Below, in pieces: positions 27,937-36,729 of a stretch of 37,289 bases of DNA; the stretch's first letter is position 1, and every line of letters starts with the position of its first letter. A model generated the notes under the pieces. The model saw only the letters and a list, made by a program, of their open reading frames with translations, was not told where the DNA came from and did no database searches. Made by a program: the position numbers and the translations under genes. Source of the DNA: Planctomycetota bacterium (GTDB lineage: Bacteria; Planctomycetota; UBA8108; UBA1146; JAKEFC01); contig JAKEFC010000258.1 in assembly GCA_022616235.1 (NCBI GenBank), positions 1 through 37,289 on the forward strand, written 5' to 3'.

Positions 27937-29007
27937 TCAACGTGCGGAGCGGCTCCCGGCTCGCTTCGCATCGCCGCTCTCAACTTCGCAACCCTGCCGC
28001 CCCAGTGCGGCAGAGGCCAATTCTCCGGTATGCGGTGTCTCCCGCTCGTCGCGCGCGGTTGCGCGCACGGTAAGCAGCGGGCAAGAAATACTGCGCAAGA
28101 CTTTCTCCGTCACACTGCCGATCGCGGCGCGGGTGATGCCGGACCGCCCGTGCGTTCCCATCACGACGAGGTCGTACTCCCCTTTGGCGCAGAGTTTTGC
28201 GATCTCTCGCGGAGGGTTTCCGCGCCGAACCACGTAGGTGATCCATTTGGCATCGGCTGCGTGCTTTTCGACGCTCGCGCGCATGCTTGTCTTCGCGCGC
28301 TCCTCGGATTGCCGGAAGAACTCGTCGTAAGATAGGAACGGCAGGTACTCCCATTCGACGGCGGGATAGGTCGCCGGATCATCGATCACGGTCAAGACGT
28401 CGAGCTTGCACCGGAATCGCTCCGCCATGGCGATCGCTTGCGGGAGCGCGGCGGTCGAGGTCGCGGAGAGGTCCGTCGCGTACAGGATCCTGTTCAACTT
28501 CAGCTCATCCGCGAACAGATCCTTGATCAGAAATCTTCGCGCGTCGGCCGGCGTCTCCTCGTCGCTTGCGCGAACGGCGAGTACTGGGCACGCCGCGATC
28601 CGCACGATCCGCTCCGCGACGCTGCCGATCAGCATGCGTGCGAAGCCCGTGCGCCCGTGGGTTGCCAAGACGATCATCTCGAAGCAGCCGCTCTTGGCGA
28701 GATCCGCGATCTCCTGGGCTGGCACTCCCCCGCGGACGACGAAGTCGCACTCGATCCCGCGAAGCGCTGGGCTCTCGCCTATGGTCGAAGCGAGCCGCTC
28801 CTTGGCGCCCTCTACCATGCGGTGGTGGTAGGTGCAGAATGTCACCCCATCCGGCGCGTAGTCCGTAATGAAACACGACGGCACGTCGACGACGTGAACG
28901 ATCGTGATCGGCAGCCTCATGACGCGAGCGAGTCCCGCCGCATAACGAATCGCAAGCGCGGAGCCGCGAGAAAAATCCATGGGCACGAGGAGTCTCTTGG
29001 TGGTCAT
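27937..29007 (-). CDS. Universal stress protein with tandem UspA domains
   Basis: Two repeats of LVPMDFS/LYATDLS ... LATHGRTGFARMLIGSVAERIVR / VMGTHGRSGITRAAIGSVTEKVLR. Confidence 0.95.
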   Translation of the reverse strand: MTTKRLLVPMDFSRGSALAIRYAAGLARVMRLPITIVHVVDVPSCFITDYAPDGVTFCTYHHRMVEGAKERLASTIGESPALRGIECDFVVRGGVPAQEIADLAKSGCFEMIVLATHGRTGFARMLIGSVAERIVRIAACPVLAVRASDEETPADARRFLIKDLFADELKLNRILYATDLSATSTAALPQAIAMAERFRCKLDVLTVIDDPATYPAVEWEYLPFLSYDEFFRQSEERAKTSMRASVEKHAADAKWITYVVRRGNPPREIAKLCAKGEYDLVVMGTHGRSGITRAAIGSVTEKVLRSISCPLLTVRATARDERETPHTGELASAALGRQGCEVESGDAKRAGSRSAR

Positions 29008-29086
29008 GGGCTGCCTTGCTGGTCGATTCCAGGATTCCGCGCTGCTTGCACGCAGTGCGCGCTCGCCAATGCTCTTGTCCGGCAAG

Positions 29087-29102
29087 CGCAAAGCTCGTGC
29101 CG
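29087..29102 (-). promoter_or_regulatory. Candidate sigma54 promoter CGGCACGAGCTTTGCG upstream of uspA
   Basis: GG-N10-GC with GGCACG and TTGC; about 80 nt upstream of ATG 29007. Confidence 0.65.
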
Positions 29103-29200
29103 CGCCGAGGCACCGTACAGAAATCCGTGCCGCCGCGCGCCTTACGCCGCGCCGAAGCAGCGCACGCGTGTCGCGCCGCGGGGGAAAGTAGGAATTCGAC

Positions 29201-29236
29201 GCCGCGCGATTCGCACGGCGGGAAAAAACGCGAATC
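29201..29236. promoter_or_regulatory. Candidate activator site: GCCGCGCGATTCG box (29201-29213) inside dyad GATTCGC-N15-GCGAATC (29208-29236)
   Basis: Perfect 7-bp dyad; the 13-bp box is repeated exactly at 33629-33641. Confidence 0.55.
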
Positions 29237-29286
29237 ACCGACGCCACGCTCGGCTTGGATTGCGGCGCTAAGACGGGCGCTTCCAT

Positions 29287-29302
29287 GGGCACATCTCTTG
29301 CG
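29287..29302 (+). promoter_or_regulatory. Candidate sigma54 promoter GGGCACATCTCTTGCG upstream of the histidine kinase
   Basis: GG-N10-GC with GGCAC and TTGC; about 110 nt upstream of the TTG start. Confidence 0.65.
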
Positions 29303-29412
29303 CGCACGGACTGCCGGCCAAGAATGCAACGAACCCGCGGTCCGCGCGGCTAGGCCTCGCGCAGCGAGACCGCGCGCTGCTTTCCCATGGACGAGAAACT
29401 AGGAAGCCCAGC

Positions 29413-31077
29413 TTGGCAGATTCGAGAAAGGCGGAGCTTGCGGCGAACGACCCGGAGCGGGCCGCCGCATTGCTAGAAGAACTCCGCGAATATATCCAGC
29501 TCTCCGAGGAGGATCTTGAGCTGCTGCACGGACTCGCGCCCGTACTCGATCCTCATCTCGGGCTCATGAGCGAGCGGTTCTACCAGTTCATCCTCCTGAA
29601 TCCGCGGGTGCGCCACATCATCGTCGACGGGAACCACGACGTCGCCCGCTTGCGACGGTCGCTCGAAGATTGGGCGCGCAAGCTCTTCAGCGGACGCGCG
29701 GATGCCCGCTACGCGGATTACTTGATCGGGATCGGCAGGCTCCACGTCATAGTGGGTGTCGACCAGCGCTACACCGCGGCGGCATTCAACATCGTGCGGT
29801 CGTTCTTCGAGGGCATCGTCATCGACCACTGCCGCTCCGAGTCGAAGCCGCTCGTTCCTCGATTGCGCGCGCTGCACCGGATACTCGATCTCAATCTTTG
29901 CCTAATCGGCGAGGCCTATCACTCCGCGCGCCACAAGGCGATCGTCGAAGTCAAGGATGAAGAGCAGCGCGCGATCCAGGAGCGCCTCGCGGGAATCATG
30001 AATTCCGCGGACAATTTGATCTTGTCCGTGCGCGCCGACGGCACGATCGCGTCCTTCAACCGCATTTGCGAGCAAGTAACCGGTTGGCGCCCGGCGGAGG
30101 TCGTCGGGCGTTCGTTCGCGGAGACGCTGCTCCCCGCGGGAGAGCGCGAGTACTTCGCCGATTACTTTGCGCGCGGATTCCGCGATCATCGCTCCTCGCA
30201 GCCGCCGCCGATGGAGCCGCGGAAGCTGCTCACCCGCTCCGGGCAGCAGCGCGTCATCGCCTGGTATCCGAGCGCGGTGCACGATGCGAGCGGCGGCGTC
30301 GCCGAGATCACGCTCCTCGGCCACGACGTTACAGAGCACCAGAAGATGCAAGAGCAAATGGTGCAGCAGGAAAAGCTTGCGGCCGCGGGGCTGCTCGCGG
30401 CGGGGGTCGCGCACGAGATCGGGAATCCGCTCGCGTCGATCTCTTCCGTCGCCCAGACGTTGAAGCGAAAGGTCACCGACAGCTACGTGACCGAAAAGAT
30501 CGACTTGATCGGAATGCACATCGACCGGATCAGCAGCATCGTGCGACAAATGGCGGATTTCTCGCGGCCGCCGCGCGTCGAATGGCGTCCGTGCAACGTC
30601 AACGTCCTCGTGCAGGACGCGTTGAACATCCTGCGTTTCGATCATCGCGCCAAGCGCGTGCGCCTCGACCTTCGGCTCGCCGACGATCCGCCGACCCTGC
30701 ACGCGGTCGAGGACCAGATCTCGCAGGTGTTCATCAACATCGTGTTGAATGCGCTCGATGCGCTGGAGCAGGTACCCGCGGACCGCACACCGACCCTCAT
30801 CGTCGCGACGCGACTCGGCCAATCCGACCTCGGGCTCACGCTCGAGGTCGTGATCGAGGACAATGGACCTGGCATTCCCGATGCTCTGGTGCCGCGAATC
30901 TTCGAGCCGTTCTTCACGACCAAGGACGTCGGGCGCGGCACGGGACTCGGACTGGCAGTGAGCTACCGGATCGTGCGCGAGCACGGCGGCAGAATCCGCG
31001 TGGAGGGACGCCCAGGCATGGGCGCGCGCTTTACCGTCGAATTGCCGTTTGAAAGAGAAACGGCGGAGGCCCAATGA
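29413..31077 (+). CDS. Globin-coupled sensor + PAS + HisKA/HATPase histidine kinase
   Basis: Protoglobin-like N-terminus (FYQFILLNPRVRHII ... YLIGIGRLHVIVGVDQRY); PAS (NSADNLILSVRADGTIASFN); AAGVAHEIGNPLASISS H-box; IEDNGPGIP, GRGTGLGLAVSYRIV. Confidence 0.88.
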   Translation: MADSRKAELAANDPERAAALLEELREYIQLSEEDLELLHGLAPVLDPHLGLMSERFYQFILLNPRVRHIIVDGNHDVARLRRSLEDWARKLFSGRADARYADYLIGIGRLHVIVGVDQRYTAAAFNIVRSFFEGIVIDHCRSESKPLVPRLRALHRILDLNLCLIGEAYHSARHKAIVEVKDEEQRAIQERLAGIMNSADNLILSVRADGTIASFNRICEQVTGWRPAEVVGRSFAETLLPAGEREYFADYFARGFRDHRSSQPPPMEPRKLLTRSGQQRVIAWYPSAVHDASGGVAEITLLGHDVTEHQKMQEQMVQQEKLAAAGLLAAGVAHEIGNPLASISSVAQTLKRKVTDSYVTEKIDLIGMHIDRISSIVRQMADFSRPPRVEWRPCNVNVLVQDALNILRFDHRAKRVRLDLRLADDPPTLHAVEDQISQVFINIVLNALDALEQVPADRTPTLIVATRLGQSDLGLTLEVVIEDNGPGIPDALVPRIFEPFFTTKDVGRGTGLGLAVSYRIVREHGGRIRVEGRPGMGARFTVELPFERETAEAQ

Positions 31078-32444
31078 AAGCCAGGGTGTTGGTGGTGGAC
31101 GACGAAACGACCGTGCGCGAGGAGCTTTGCGACGCGCTGCGCGACGCCGGCTACGACACGACGGGAGCGGAAAACGGTCTCGAAGCAGCGCAGTGGGCGC
31201 AAAAACAATCGTACGACGTTTGCATCAGCGACATTCGCATGCCGGCTCTGGATGGCCTCGGGCTCTTGCAGCGATTGAGCGAGATCAGTCCCGAGACGAT
31301 GGTCATCATGACGACGGCCTACGGGGACATGAAGACCGCCATCGAAGCGCTGCGCGGCGGCGCCGTCGACTATCTCCAGAAGCCGGTCGTCTTCGAGGAC
31401 CTAGTCCACAAGGTCAACCGATTGGTCGAGCAGCGGCGGCTCCTTCTCGAAGTGCGCAATCTACGCGTGATCTCGGAGCACGCGGGGCGCAGAGACGCGA
31501 AAGTGATGGTCGGCGAGAGCGCGGCCATCGTCGAATTGCGGAATCTGATCGCGAAAGTCGGTCCGACGCGCTCCAACGTCCTGATCATCGGCGAGAGCGG
31601 CACCGGAAAGGAGCTGATCGCAAGGTCGCTGCACGATTCCAGCGCCCGCACGCGGGCGCCGTTCGTGCCGATCAACTGCGCGGCGATTCCGGAGCCGCTG
31701 CTCGAGAGCGAGCTGTTCGGTCACGTCAAAGGAGCGTTTACGGGTGCGATCGCGCACAAGGAAGGACTGCTCAAGACCGCCGCGGACGGTACCATTTTCC
31801 TCGACGAGATCGGCGACATGCCGCTTTCGATCCAGGGCAAGCTCTTGCGCGCGATCGAGAGCCGCGAAATACAGCCGGTCGGCTCCGTGCGGCAGGTCCC
31901 GATCGAAGCGCGCATCGTGGCAGCCACGAACAAGGACCTCGAGCGTCTCGTCGCCGAGGGGAAATTTCGCGAGGACCTCTACTACCGCCTCGCGGTGGTC
32001 GTGATCCGGGTGCCGCCGCTCAGAGATCGGCGCGAAGACATTCCGCTGCTCGTGAATCACTTCCTCCAAAAACTGAGCCGCGAGCTGGGCAGGCAATGCC
32101 TCGGGGTCGAGAGCCAGGCGCTGCGCTGTCTCGCCGGCTACGACTGGCGAGGCAACATCCGCGAATTGGAAAATGCTCTCGAGCGCGCATTGATCCTCAC
32201 CGACGCGGCGATGATCGGAATCGCCGATCTGCCGGAGTCGATCCGGCGCGCGACGCCGGTGGAGCCCGAGACGTGCCTCGAACTCGAGCGCGCGACGGCA
32301 AGCTTCGAGAGGCAGCACATTCACCGAGTGATCTCGGCGTGCGAAGGAGACAAGAAGAGAGCGGCGAAGATGCTCGGCGTGAGCCTCTCCTCGCTCTATC
32401 GGAAGCTCGATCTCCAAGGGAGCCGCTCAGAGTCCGAGGAATAG
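31074..32444 (+). CDS. NtrC-family sigma54-dependent response regulator
   Basis: VLVVDDE, ISDIRMP receiver; GESGTGKELIARSLH Walker A; ESELFGHVKGAFTGA; C-terminal HTH AAKMLGVSLSSLYRKL. Confidence 0.97.
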   Translation: MKARVLVVDDETTVREELCDALRDAGYDTTGAENGLEAAQWAQKQSYDVCISDIRMPALDGLGLLQRLSEISPETMVIMTTAYGDMKTAIEALRGGAVDYLQKPVVFEDLVHKVNRLVEQRRLLLEVRNLRVISEHAGRRDAKVMVGESAAIVELRNLIAKVGPTRSNVLIIGESGTGKELIARSLHDSSARTRAPFVPINCAAIPEPLLESELFGHVKGAFTGAIAHKEGLLKTAADGTIFLDEIGDMPLSIQGKLLRAIESREIQPVGSVRQVPIEARIVAATNKDLERLVAEGKFREDLYYRLAVVVIRVPPLRDRREDIPLLVNHFLQKLSRELGRQCLGVESQALRCLAGYDWRGNIRELENALERALILTDAAMIGIADLPESIRRATPVEPETCLELERATASFERQHIHRVISACEGDKKRAAKMLGVSLSSLYRKLDLQGSRSESEE

Positions 32445-32496
32445 TCGAGCGGAATCGAGAGCCTGCGGTGGATGGCAGCGCGGCTGCGCCAACGCC

Positions 32497-32512
32497 CGGC
32501 AAGGATTTTGCT
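32497..32512 (+). promoter_or_regulatory. Candidate sigma54 promoter CGGCAAGGATTTTGCT upstream of the first CBS gene
   Basis: GG-N10-GC with GGCA and TTGCT; about 80 nt upstream of ATG 32592. Confidence 0.65.
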
Positions 32513-32591
32513 CGCTGCGCCTGCCGGTACGCACGGGGCCGGCAATCGGACCGGCTCGCACGGTAGTCCCCAGGAGAATGGAGGCGATCCT

Positions 32592-33026
32592 ATGCGCATA
32601 TCGGAGATCATGACGAAGAAGGTCGAGTCGATCACGGAAGATTGCTCCGCGGCTGAGGCCTGGCATTTCATGCGGGCGCACCGCTTTCACCACCTCGTTG
32701 TGAAGCGCGGCGCAGCGGTAGTCGGCGTGATCTCGGAGCGCGATCTGGGCGGGCGGAACGGAAGGGCCGTCCGCGAAGGGAAGTCGATCGGCGATCTCAT
32801 GACGCCCTTCGCCCTCACCGCCGACCCCCGCACGCCGGTAGTGAGCGCGGCGCGCCTGCTGCGCGGCCGCTCGCTCGGTTGCTTGCCGGTCATGCGGCGC
32901 GACAAACTGCTGGGGATCGTCACGTTGACGGACTTGCTCGACCTTGTGGGAAAGCGGGCAAGCGCTGGAACGAAGCCGAAGGCGCCGCCGCGCCGAACGA
33001 AACGGAGCAAGGCGCGGAGGCGCTGA
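32592..33026 (+). CDS. Tandem CBS-domain protein
   Basis: MRISEIMTKKVESITEDCSAAEAWHFMRAHRFHHLVV ... GVISERDLGG ... IGDLMTPFALT ... GIVTLTDLLDL. Confidence 0.92.
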   Translation: MRISEIMTKKVESITEDCSAAEAWHFMRAHRFHHLVVKRGAAVVGVISERDLGGRNGRAVREGKSIGDLMTPFALTADPRTPVVSAARLLRGRSLGCLPVMRRDKLLGIVTLTDLLDLVGKRASAGTKPKAPPRRTKRSKARRR

Positions 33027-33064
33027 AGCGGTCACAAGCCGCGGCGACGCGCGCCGGCGACGGC

Positions 33065-33255
33065 CTTGCCCGAATTATTCATGATCTTTCTACTGCAAGC
33101 GCCGATGCGGCTGCCTTGCTGCGTCGAAACCGCGACTTCGATCCTCAACGACCTGACCAGGTCGCCTCCGGTCGAAGTCGCAGTTTCTCCTTGCCATCCA
33201 GCCACCTCGGCGCTTTCGTGACGAAGTTCATGAATAATCCGGGCTAGCGGGCAAG
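33065..33255. mobile_element. ~191-bp imperfect palindromic MITE-like element with TIRs CTTGCCCG...ATTATTCATGA
   Basis: Left ATTATTCATGA (33074-33084) mirrors TCATGAATAAT (33228-33238); outer CTTGCCCG/CGGGCAAG; inner arms GAAACCGCGACTTCGATC / GGTCGAAGTCGCAGTTTC; centre CGACCTG-AC-CAGGTCG. Confidence 0.7.
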
Positions 33256-33257
33256 CG

Positions 33258-33464
33258 TCAGGGGCGGGGACGCCGCATGTCCTTCGTGGAGGGTTGCCGC
33301 ACCCAGCGCTCCTCCTCCGCATCGAACGAGCCGCCGCGGCGAATCGAGCACTCCCAGCACAAGACTTCCCCGTCGCCGAAGGCGAATGCCCGCTCCGAGC
33401 CAGGCGGGACCAACGCGCCGCATTCCGCGCAAGGGCTGAGTTCGTCTTCTTCTTCGCGTTCCAT
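33258..33464 (-). CDS. Small CxxC...CxxC zinc-ribbon-like protein (68 aa)
   Basis: MEREEEDELSPCAECGALVPPG...VLCWECSIRRGG. Confidence 0.6.
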   Translation of the reverse strand: MEREEEDELSPCAECGALVPPGSERAFAFGDGEVLCWECSIRRGGSFDAEEERWVRQPSTKDMRRPRP

Positions 33465-33628
33465 CGCTTCCTCCGTTATTACTCGCGATTTCGGGCTAGT
33501 GCGCTTCTTCAGTTGGCACCGAGCTGCCGCCAGGCGCGGAGCGCCGGCGTCGTTCCGCGCGCGCAAGAGATAGCGCGCTCCATCGGCGACAGAGTATGCG
33601 GCAACCACGGCTCCGCCGCTACCGCGAT

Positions 33629-33654
33629 GCCGCGCGATTCGTATCCCCGCGAAC
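33629..33654. promoter_or_regulatory. Candidate activator site GCCGCGCGATTCG-TATCCCC-GCGAAC upstream of the second CBS gene
   Basis: 13 bp identical to 29201-29213; partial dyad GATTCG/GCGAAC. Confidence 0.5.
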
Positions 33655-33712
33655 GCCGGCTGCTTGTTTCTTGTCCATGCGAAGCGCTTGCCGCCGCATG
33701 CAAGCACTAGAC

Positions 33713-33728
33713 CGGCACGTGAATTGCT
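33713..33728 (+). promoter_or_regulatory. Candidate sigma54 promoter CGGCACGTGAATTGCT upstream of the second CBS gene
   Basis: Near-consensus (Y)GGCACG-N4-TTGCT with GG-N10-GC; about 40 nt upstream of ATG 33768. Confidence 0.75.
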
Positions 33729-33767
33729 CCCCTTCTCGGTCTACCCCACCAGCCGAAGGGAGCGCGA

Positions 33768-34235
33768 ATGCGTCTCGAGGAGATCATGACACGCGTCGTC
33801 GACACAATCGGAGCGAGCCGCCCCGCCAGCGAAGCGTGGAGCCGCATGCAATCCAGCCGGATTCATCACCTCGTGGTGATGGAGCGCGGCGTCGTGGAGG
33901 GAATCATCTCGGCACGCGATCTGGGCGGCCGCAGCGGGGCTGCGTTGCGCGATGGCAAGCGAGTCGCGGATCTCATGACTCCGGACATTCTCGCGGGCGA
34001 TCCTCGGATGACGGTGCGGCGCGCCGCAAACCTGCTGCGCGGCCGCTCCATCGGATGCCTGCCCGTATTGAACGATCGCAGGCGGCTCGTCGGGATCGTG
34101 ACGTTGACGGACCTGCTGACGCTCCTCGGACGAGGTATCGCGCATCCCACGAGCGACTCGAAACGAAGCCGTCGCCAACGCATTCGCGGCCCGCGAGATT
34201 TCGTGCGCGCTCGCAAGGCCGGCCGCACGCGCTGA
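33768..34235 (+). CDS. Tandem CBS-domain protein (paralogue of 32592-33026)
   Basis: MRLEEIMTRVVDTIGASRPASEAWSRMQSSRIHHLVV ... ARDLGGRSG ... VADLMTPDILAGDP ... LLRGRSIGCLPV. Confidence 0.92.
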   Translation: MRLEEIMTRVVDTIGASRPASEAWSRMQSSRIHHLVVMERGVVEGIISARDLGGRSGAALRDGKRVADLMTPDILAGDPRMTVRRAANLLRGRSIGCLPVLNDRRRLVGIVTLTDLLTLLGRGIAHPTSDSKRSRRQRIRGPRDFVRARKAGRTR

Positions 34236-34403
34236 GGAGCGCCTCGGCGCCGAGACCGACCCGTTCCCCGCGGATACCGTGCAAGGCCTCCGGGCGTGCG
34301 GGACGCTCGCGTGCCCGGGTTTGCGCGTCGCCGCGCATCGCCCTATGCTTGCTCGTTCGAAATCGCCGACCGCGCGAGGCACGATCGAGAACGGGGCAGC
34401 GGC

Positions 34404-35477
34404 ATGCAAGGGGAAGTCATCTATCTCTATGCCTTCGACGTGGCGAACGAGATCGCCACGGAGGCGTTGCGCGGCGAGCTTTCTGGGCCTGCCTTTCCGT
34501 TCGAGATACGGACGGACCATACCTACCCGAAAGACGTGCCGATCTATCGGCCCCTGGCGTTCGAGCCACATTGCACGGCGCGCCTATTCGGCCGGCCGAT
34601 CCGCATCGTGATTCGCATCTTCGACGTCGGCGTAATCAATGTCGCCATGCGGGTGCCCTTCGAAGTCTCCACGCTGCGCGAACTGTATCCGTACCATGGC
34701 GCGCGCGCCGACGACGGCCCGCCGCTCGACGAAATGGCGCGGACGCTCTGCGCCGATCTCTGCGAAACCATCAAGAGGCACATGGTCCGCAGTTCGCCTT
34801 CCGCGATGCCGGAAGCCTACACGGTCTTCTACCTGTCCGACCTCGATGCGGAAATCGACGCGAACGCATGGTTTCGCCGCGAGCGCCGCGCGGTCGCCGG
34901 TCTGCTCACGGAAACTGACCCGGCGCTCCTCAGTCCGGACCAAGTGGATGAGGCGCTTCGGATCAACCGTTCGTTCCAGATTCGCGATCTGGTCGTCATC
35001 GATTGGGATGCATCCGTCGTCGTGGACCTCGACGGCTACGCGGACGACGTGCTCTACGTGCTCGAGCTTGCCAATCTCCAACTCGAAGAATTCCGCGTGA
35101 TGGACCGGCGCCTCGACGTACACGTCGATCGCGCGTATCGCGACCTCGCCGTTCCACACAAAGTGTTCGGGCCGCCTGCGCAAATGCTCCATTGGCTGCG
35201 CAGCTTTCGCGTCGATCTCACGAAGCTCGCGGACGAGGTATCTCATATCACGAAATTCCTCGGAGACTGGCACCTCGCGCGCGTATACCTCGGCGCGCAA
35301 GAGCGGTTCCACCTGCAGCAGTGGAGCGACAGCGTCGAGAAGCGGTTGTTGCACCTCGACCAGGCCTATCAAGTCCTACAAGCGGAAACCTACGAGCGGC
35401 GGATGCTGTGGCTCGAGATCGCCGTCGTCATCTGCTTCCTCGTCGACTTGCTCGCGATCTTCCTTTGGAAGCGGTGA
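34404..35477 (+). CDS. RMD1/YagE (DUF155)-like protein with C-terminal TM
   Basis: VIYLYAFDVANEIATEALR ... LNRSFQIRDLVVIDWDASVVVDLDGYADDVLYVLELANLQLEEFRVMDRRLD ... C-terminal IAVVICFLVDLLAIFLW. Confidence 0.7.
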   Translation: MQGEVIYLYAFDVANEIATEALRGELSGPAFPFEIRTDHTYPKDVPIYRPLAFEPHCTARLFGRPIRIVIRIFDVGVINVAMRVPFEVSTLRELYPYHGARADDGPPLDEMARTLCADLCETIKRHMVRSSPSAMPEAYTVFYLSDLDAEIDANAWFRRERRAVAGLLTETDPALLSPDQVDEALRINRSFQIRDLVVIDWDASVVVDLDGYADDVLYVLELANLQLEEFRVMDRRLDVHVDRAYRDLAVPHKVFGPPAQMLHWLRSFRVDLTKLADEVSHITKFLGDWHLARVYLGAQERFHLQQWSDSVEKRLLHLDQAYQVLQAETYERRMLWLEIAVVICFLVDLLAIFLWKR

Positions 35478-35490
35478 GCGCGGGGCGAGA

Positions 35491-36177
35491 TCAGTGGGCG
35501 CTTCGCCGCGCCAAGAACAGCCGGAACAACGCCGCACCCGCGACGAAGCCTCCGATGTGGGCCCACCAGGCGACGCCGCCGACCGCGCTCGACGTTAGCC
35601 CAGCGAGCGTGCCCGCGAAGAGCTGCATCACGAACCAAATGAGAAGGTAAGTGACCGCGGGCAGCTCGACGAACATCGGCATGAGAAACACCGGGATGAT
35701 CGTGATCACGCGCGAATGCGGGAAGAGCACGAAGTACGCGCCCAACACACCCGCGACCGCTCCGGAAGCCCCGACCGTCGGCACGGGCGAGCCGGCCGCC
35801 GCGAAGCAGTGCGTGATGGCCGCCGCGAGTCCCATGAGCAGATAGAAGACCAGGAAGCGGGAGCGTCCCATACGGTCCTCGACGTTGTCGCCGAAGATCC
35901 ACAGCGTCCACATGTTTCCGATCACGTGCGCCCAGCCGCCGTGCAGGAACATGCTCGAGAGGAGCGGCCAGTAATAACCGGGCGAGTAGTCGAACAGATT
36001 CGACCATTCCCAGCCGTCAAAGCGCGCCGGCACGACGCCATGACGCAGGAAGAACCCCTCGATCGCGTACGGTTCGATGGACAGCTCGTAGATGAATACG
36101 GCGACGTTCGCGGCGACCAAAGCGATCGTGACCAGGGGCACGCGGCGGCTCGGAATCGTGTCGCGGATCGGGATCAT
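35491..36177 (-). CDS. Rhomboid-family intramembrane serine protease
   Basis: SSMFLHGGWAHVIGNMWTLWIFGDNVED, VGASGAVAGVLGAY, WWAHIGGFVAGA. Confidence 0.95.
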   Translation of the reverse strand: MIPIRDTIPSRRVPLVTIALVAANVAVFIYELSIEPYAIEGFFLRHGVVPARFDGWEWSNLFDYSPGYYWPLLSSMFLHGGWAHVIGNMWTLWIFGDNVEDRMGRSRFLVFYLLMGLAAAITHCFAAAGSPVPTVGASGAVAGVLGAYFVLFPHSRVITIIPVFLMPMFVELPAVTYLLIWFVMQLFAGTLAGLTSSAVGGVAWWAHIGGFVAGAALFRLFLARRSAH

Positions 36178-36256
36178 GCCGCATGGTCCGCGCGCAAGTA
36201 GTTCCGCCTACGCTTCGATTTGCCGCCGGGCGCCGGATTCATGCGACGGCGTGCTC

Positions 36257-36673
36257 CTACGTGGATTTCTTGGGGACGCGTCGTATGGCTCTCGCGAGCA
36301 ATTGCGCCAAGATCTTCAGGTCGATGTCTTCGAGCCGCTTGATGTAGAGGCAGGACTCTCCGGTTTTGAACTTGCCGAGCTTGGCGAGCAGCGGCTCCCA
36401 AGCCGCGAATCGCGTCAGGGCATAGATCGTGAGGTTCTGCTTCCGAGGCGAGAACCCCATGAGGAACCAGTCGCCGCTCCTGCCGCTTTGATACTCGTAG
36501 TGATAGTCGCCGAAGCCGACGATGCTCGCGCCCCACATGCGCGGCGTCTTGCCGCTCACGGACTTCATCAACTTGATGAGCTGCCGGCATTCATCTCTGC
36601 GCTGGCTGTCGCGGATCTTGGCGACAAACCCGGCGACGCTCGCGTTCGTCTTTTTCGTCTTCAGCTCCGCCAT
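36257..36673 (-). CDS. DUF1801 domain protein
   Basis: SVSGKTPRMWGASIVGFGDYHYEYQSGRSGDWFLMGFSPRKQNLTIY; alternative ATG at 36685. Confidence 0.9.
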   Translation of the reverse strand: MAELKTKKTNASVAGFVAKIRDSQRRDECRQLIKLMKSVSGKTPRMWGASIVGFGDYHYEYQSGRSGDWFLMGFSPRKQNLTIYALTRFAAWEPLLAKLGKFKTGESCLYIKRLEDIDLKILAQLLARAIRRVPKKST

Positions 36674-36729
36674 GATCGCCTCCATGCACGATCTTGGCGT
36701 TCGCGGCGCGCGAAAGCAACGTTGCCGCG

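Noticed and set aside
33032-33322. 96-aa minus-strand ORF in the palindromic element
   Set aside because: Translation of MITE-like inverted repeats, not a credible gene.
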